Below the pieces are notes generated by a model. That model did no database searches and was not told where the DNA came from. It saw only the letters and a list, made by a program, of their open reading frames with translations. From Paenibacillus typhae (GTDB lineage: Bacteria > Bacillota > Bacilli > Paenibacillales > Paenibacillaceae), in the NCBI RefSeq assembly GCF_900099765.1, contig NZ_FNDX01000008.1, forward strand, positions 62,001 through 126,000: a DNA stretch of 64,000 bases, in the 5' to 3' direction. Made by a program: the position numbers and the translations under genes. Within the stretch, counting starts at the first letter, position 1. Each line of letters starts with the position of its first letter. Shown piece by piece: positions 62,258 through 64,000 of the stretch.

Positions 62258-62294
62258 CATATAACAATTCCGCCAATAAAGTTAACGTTACATG

Positions 62295-62323
62295 TTGTAT
62301 TTATATTAATTCGGTCGTATAAT
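62295..62323 (+). promoter_or_regulatory. Promoter of the arg operon
   Basis: TTGTAT (62295-62300), 17 bp, TATAAT (62318-62323). AT-rich sequence around 62290-62310 (catgttgtatttatattaat) loosely resembles an ArgR/AhrC box, which I cannot confirm by eye. Confidence 0.7.
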
Positions 62324-62381
62324 AATACATATTTGCGGGACGGTATGCATTTCATGAAAGAGTCAGAAAGCGGGGATGACA

Positions 62382-63431
62382 GTGGCAGGCAAGCTGAGAG
62401 CGGCGATAGTGGGATCGACGGGGTATGGGGGCGTGGAGCTGATCAGGCTTTTGCAGAACCATCCGGATATAGAAATTACATCGGTAATCTCTTCATCAAG
62501 TGCAGGGGAGCCGATTGAGCTCGGGTTTCCGCATTTGACGGGAATTGTGGAGCGGAAGCTGGATGGCGTTGAACCGGCGGAGATCGCGGGCAGGGCTGAT
62601 GTGGTATTCACGGCAACACCGTCGGGTGTGAGTGCCAAGCTGGTGCCACAGCTGCTGGAAGCAGGCCTGAAGGTTGTCGATCTGTCAGGAGATTTCCGTC
62701 TGAAGGACGGCGCGGAGTATGAGCAGTGGTATAAGCACACGGCTCCGCCCGCTGAATATCTGGAGCAGGCCGTATACGGGTTATGTGAAGTATATGGTGA
62801 ACGCGCTGCAGGAGTTGATTTTATCTCCAATCCGGGCTGTTACCCGACCGCTACGCTGCTGGGGCTGATCCCTGCGGTAGAGGCTGGCTGGATCAAGCCG
62901 GAGAGCATTATTATCGATGCGAAGTCAGGCATTTCTGGCGCAGGACGCGGTGTGAATCTGGGCGTTCATTATGCCGAGCTCAATGAGAATTTCAAGGCCT
63001 ATAAGGTTAACAAGCATCAGCATATTCCGGAGATTGAACAGGTGCTTACCGATGTTTCCGGTGAAAAAGTAACCGTGACCTTCACAACGCATCTGGTTCC
63101 GATGACCCGGGGGATTATGAGTACGATGTATGCCGGGATGAACGGCGCATATAGCGAGCAGGATTTTGTGGAATTATACCGTAAGTATTATTCAGGCAGA
63201 TCCTTTGTGCGGATCCGTGAGGCTGGAGTGCTTCCGGCGACCAAAGAGGTCAGCGGCTCGAATTATTGCGATATCGGCTTCTCCGCAGATGCCCGTACAG
63301 GACGGGTAACGATTGTGTCTGTCATTGACAACATCGTTAAAGGCGCAGCAGGGCAGGCGATCCAGAACCTGAATTTGATGATGGGATGGGAGGAAACCCG
63401 CGGTCTCGGTTATACACCAGTGTATCCGTAA
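62382..63431 (+). CDS. argC: N-acetyl-gamma-glutamyl-phosphate reductase
   Basis: NADPH-dependent third step of arginine synthesis. About 349 aa. NADP-binding motif AAIVGSTGYGGVELIRLL, active-site Cys in FISNPGCYPTATLLGL, DAKSGISGAGRG, the HQHIPEIEQVL block, and IDNIVKGAAGQAIQNLNLM at the C-terminus. GTG 62382 is favoured since GGGG lies about 6 nt ahead; ATG 62376 follows that G-run directly. argJ starts 21 bases after the stop. Confidence 0.95.
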   Translation: MAGKLRAAIVGSTGYGGVELIRLLQNHPDIEITSVISSSSAGEPIELGFPHLTGIVERKLDGVEPAEIAGRADVVFTATPSGVSAKLVPQLLEAGLKVVDLSGDFRLKDGAEYEQWYKHTAPPAEYLEQAVYGLCEVYGERAAGVDFISNPGCYPTATLLGLIPAVEAGWIKPESIIIDAKSGISGAGRGVNLGVHYAELNENFKAYKVNKHQHIPEIEQVLTDVSGEKVTVTFTTHLVPMTRGIMSTMYAGMNGAYSEQDFVELYRKYYSGRSFVRIREAGVLPATKEVSGSNYCDIGFSADARTGRVTIVSVIDNIVKGAAGQAIQNLNLMMGWEETRGLGYTPVYP

Positions 63432-63452
63432 GGTCCAGCGGTCAAACATACA

Positions 63453-64000
63453 ATGAGCATAAATCAGGCAACATATACCGTCGTAGAAGGCGGAAGCATT
63501 ACCGCACCAAAGGGTTTCACCTCTGCAGGACTGCACTGCGGCCTCAAAAAAACAACCCGCAACGATCTTGGAGTCATTCTCTGTGAGGTTCCGGCAACGG
63601 CTGCGGCTGTGTATACGACGAATGTATTCCAGGCTGCACCGCTTAAAGTAACCCGGGAGAGTCTGGCGGACGGCACCCTGCAGGCGGTTATCGTCAACAG
63701 CGGAAATGCCAATGCCTGCACAGGCGAGCAGGGCGAAGCCGATGCATATGAGATGCGTGCAGCTGCAGCCAAAGCGCTTGGCGTGAACGAACAGAATGTT
63801 GCAGTAGCATCAACCGGAGTAATCGGTGAGCTGCTGAAGATGGACTGTGTGCGCAGCGGAATTGCCGGATTGCCGGAAAAGCTGGATGGAGGCGCTGCGG
63901 GAGCGGAGGAGTTCAGCCAGGCTATTTTGACAACCGATCTGGTGAAAAAAGAATGCTGCGTCGAAGTGCTCGTCGGTGGAGAGAAAGTAACGATTGCCGG
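63453..64000 (+). CDS. argJ: Bifunctional ornithine acetyltransferase/N-acetylglutamate synthase, 5' part (partial)
   Basis: First 182 codons, cut by the window end. ArgJ moves the acetyl group from N-acetylornithine to glutamate. MSINQATYTVVEGGSITAPK, GFTSAGLHCGLKKT, DLGVILCEVPATAAAVYTTN, VIVNSGNANACTG (substrate loop) and VASTGVIGE are clear family motifs. The self-cleavage site lies beyond the window. It is in an operon with argC. No strong SD is seen ahead of ATG 63453, so coupling to argC is possible. Confidence 0.95.
   Translation, partial: MSINQATYTVVEGGSITAPKGFTSAGLHCGLKKTTRNDLGVILCEVPATAAAVYTTNVFQAAPLKVTRESLADGTLQAVIVNSGNANACTGEQGEADAYEMRAAAAKALGVNEQNVAVASTGVIGELLKMDCVRSGIAGLPEKLDGGAAGAEEFSQAILTTDLVKKECCVEVLVGGEKVTIA

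Noticed and set aside
62285-62310. ArgR/AhrC operator ahead of argC
   Set aside because: Only a loose AT-rich likeness to the box; cannot be told from background without a weight matrix.

Overview
The window comes from an endospore-forming, flagellated, S-layer-bearing Firmicute, most likely a Paenibacillus or close relative. The evidence is a Bacillus-type gene order (atp, ywzB, murA, spoIID, spoIIQ, spoIIID, mbl, flhO, flhP, fabZ, and later degSU, comF, flgM to fliT, hpf, secA, prfB), several large SLH-domain proteins, a csaB/tagA/tagO secondary-wall-polymer cluster, a copper-amine-oxidase-type domain on an exported enzyme, and SASP genes. Every gene I can support lies on the + strand. No rRNA, tRNA, CRISPR array, transposase or prophage gene was seen.

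Layout. 1-4.1 kb: end of the F1Fo ATP synthase operon (atpA 3' part, atpG, atpD, atpC), with stacked hairpin repeats in two of its gaps. 4.3-12.1 kb: DUF1146 protein, murA, the sporulation genes spoIID, spoIIQ and spoIIID, the actin homologue mbl, two flagellar rod/hook-type proteins and a small membrane protein. 12.4-14.6 kb: fabZ and the phosphoglucomutase gene pgcA. 14.7-19.9 kb: a cell-wall glycopolymer cluster (DUF5693 membrane protein, csaB, tagA, tagO). 20-37.5 kb: surface proteins (1294-aa SLH protein, main S-layer candidate of 915 aa, 1339-aa SLH/Big_5 protein, phosphodiester-glycosidase protein) interleaved with two hypothetical genes, an alpha/beta-type SASP and metK. 37.5-43.2 kb: degS-degU, a small unknown membrane protein, comFA-comFC. 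43.4-53.7 kb: late flagellar operon (yvyF, flgM, flgN, flgK, flgL, yviE, fliW, csrA, hag, flaG, fliD, fliS, fliT). 53.9-56.1 kb: a cold-shock gene and another SLH protein set into that block. 56.4-64 kb: hpf, secA, prfB with its programmed frameshift, a YitT-type membrane protein, argC and the start of argJ.

How it fits together. TagO and TagA should start a lipid-linked GlcNAc-ManNAc polymer and CsaB should pyruvylate it. The SLH domains of four proteins encoded here bind such pyruvylated polymers, so the anchor pathway and its clients are side by side. FlgM, FliW and CsrA form the regulatory core around flagellin: a sigma-D-like promoter and a textbook CsrA hairpin sit ahead of hag.

Most of the less ordinary signal is between genes. 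It includes 41-bp tandem hairpin repeats next to the atpG ribosome site, a two-promoter 430-nt leader with two in-frame starts ahead of the S-layer gene, an SD-ATG-TAA start-stop element followed by a hairpin ahead of an SLH gene, and a sigma-D promoter that shares bases with a terminator. Other examples are a 14-bp dyad ahead of mbl and a REP-like intergenic element ahead of prfB. No complete undescribed system was proven; these and the DUF5693-csaB coupling are the best leads.
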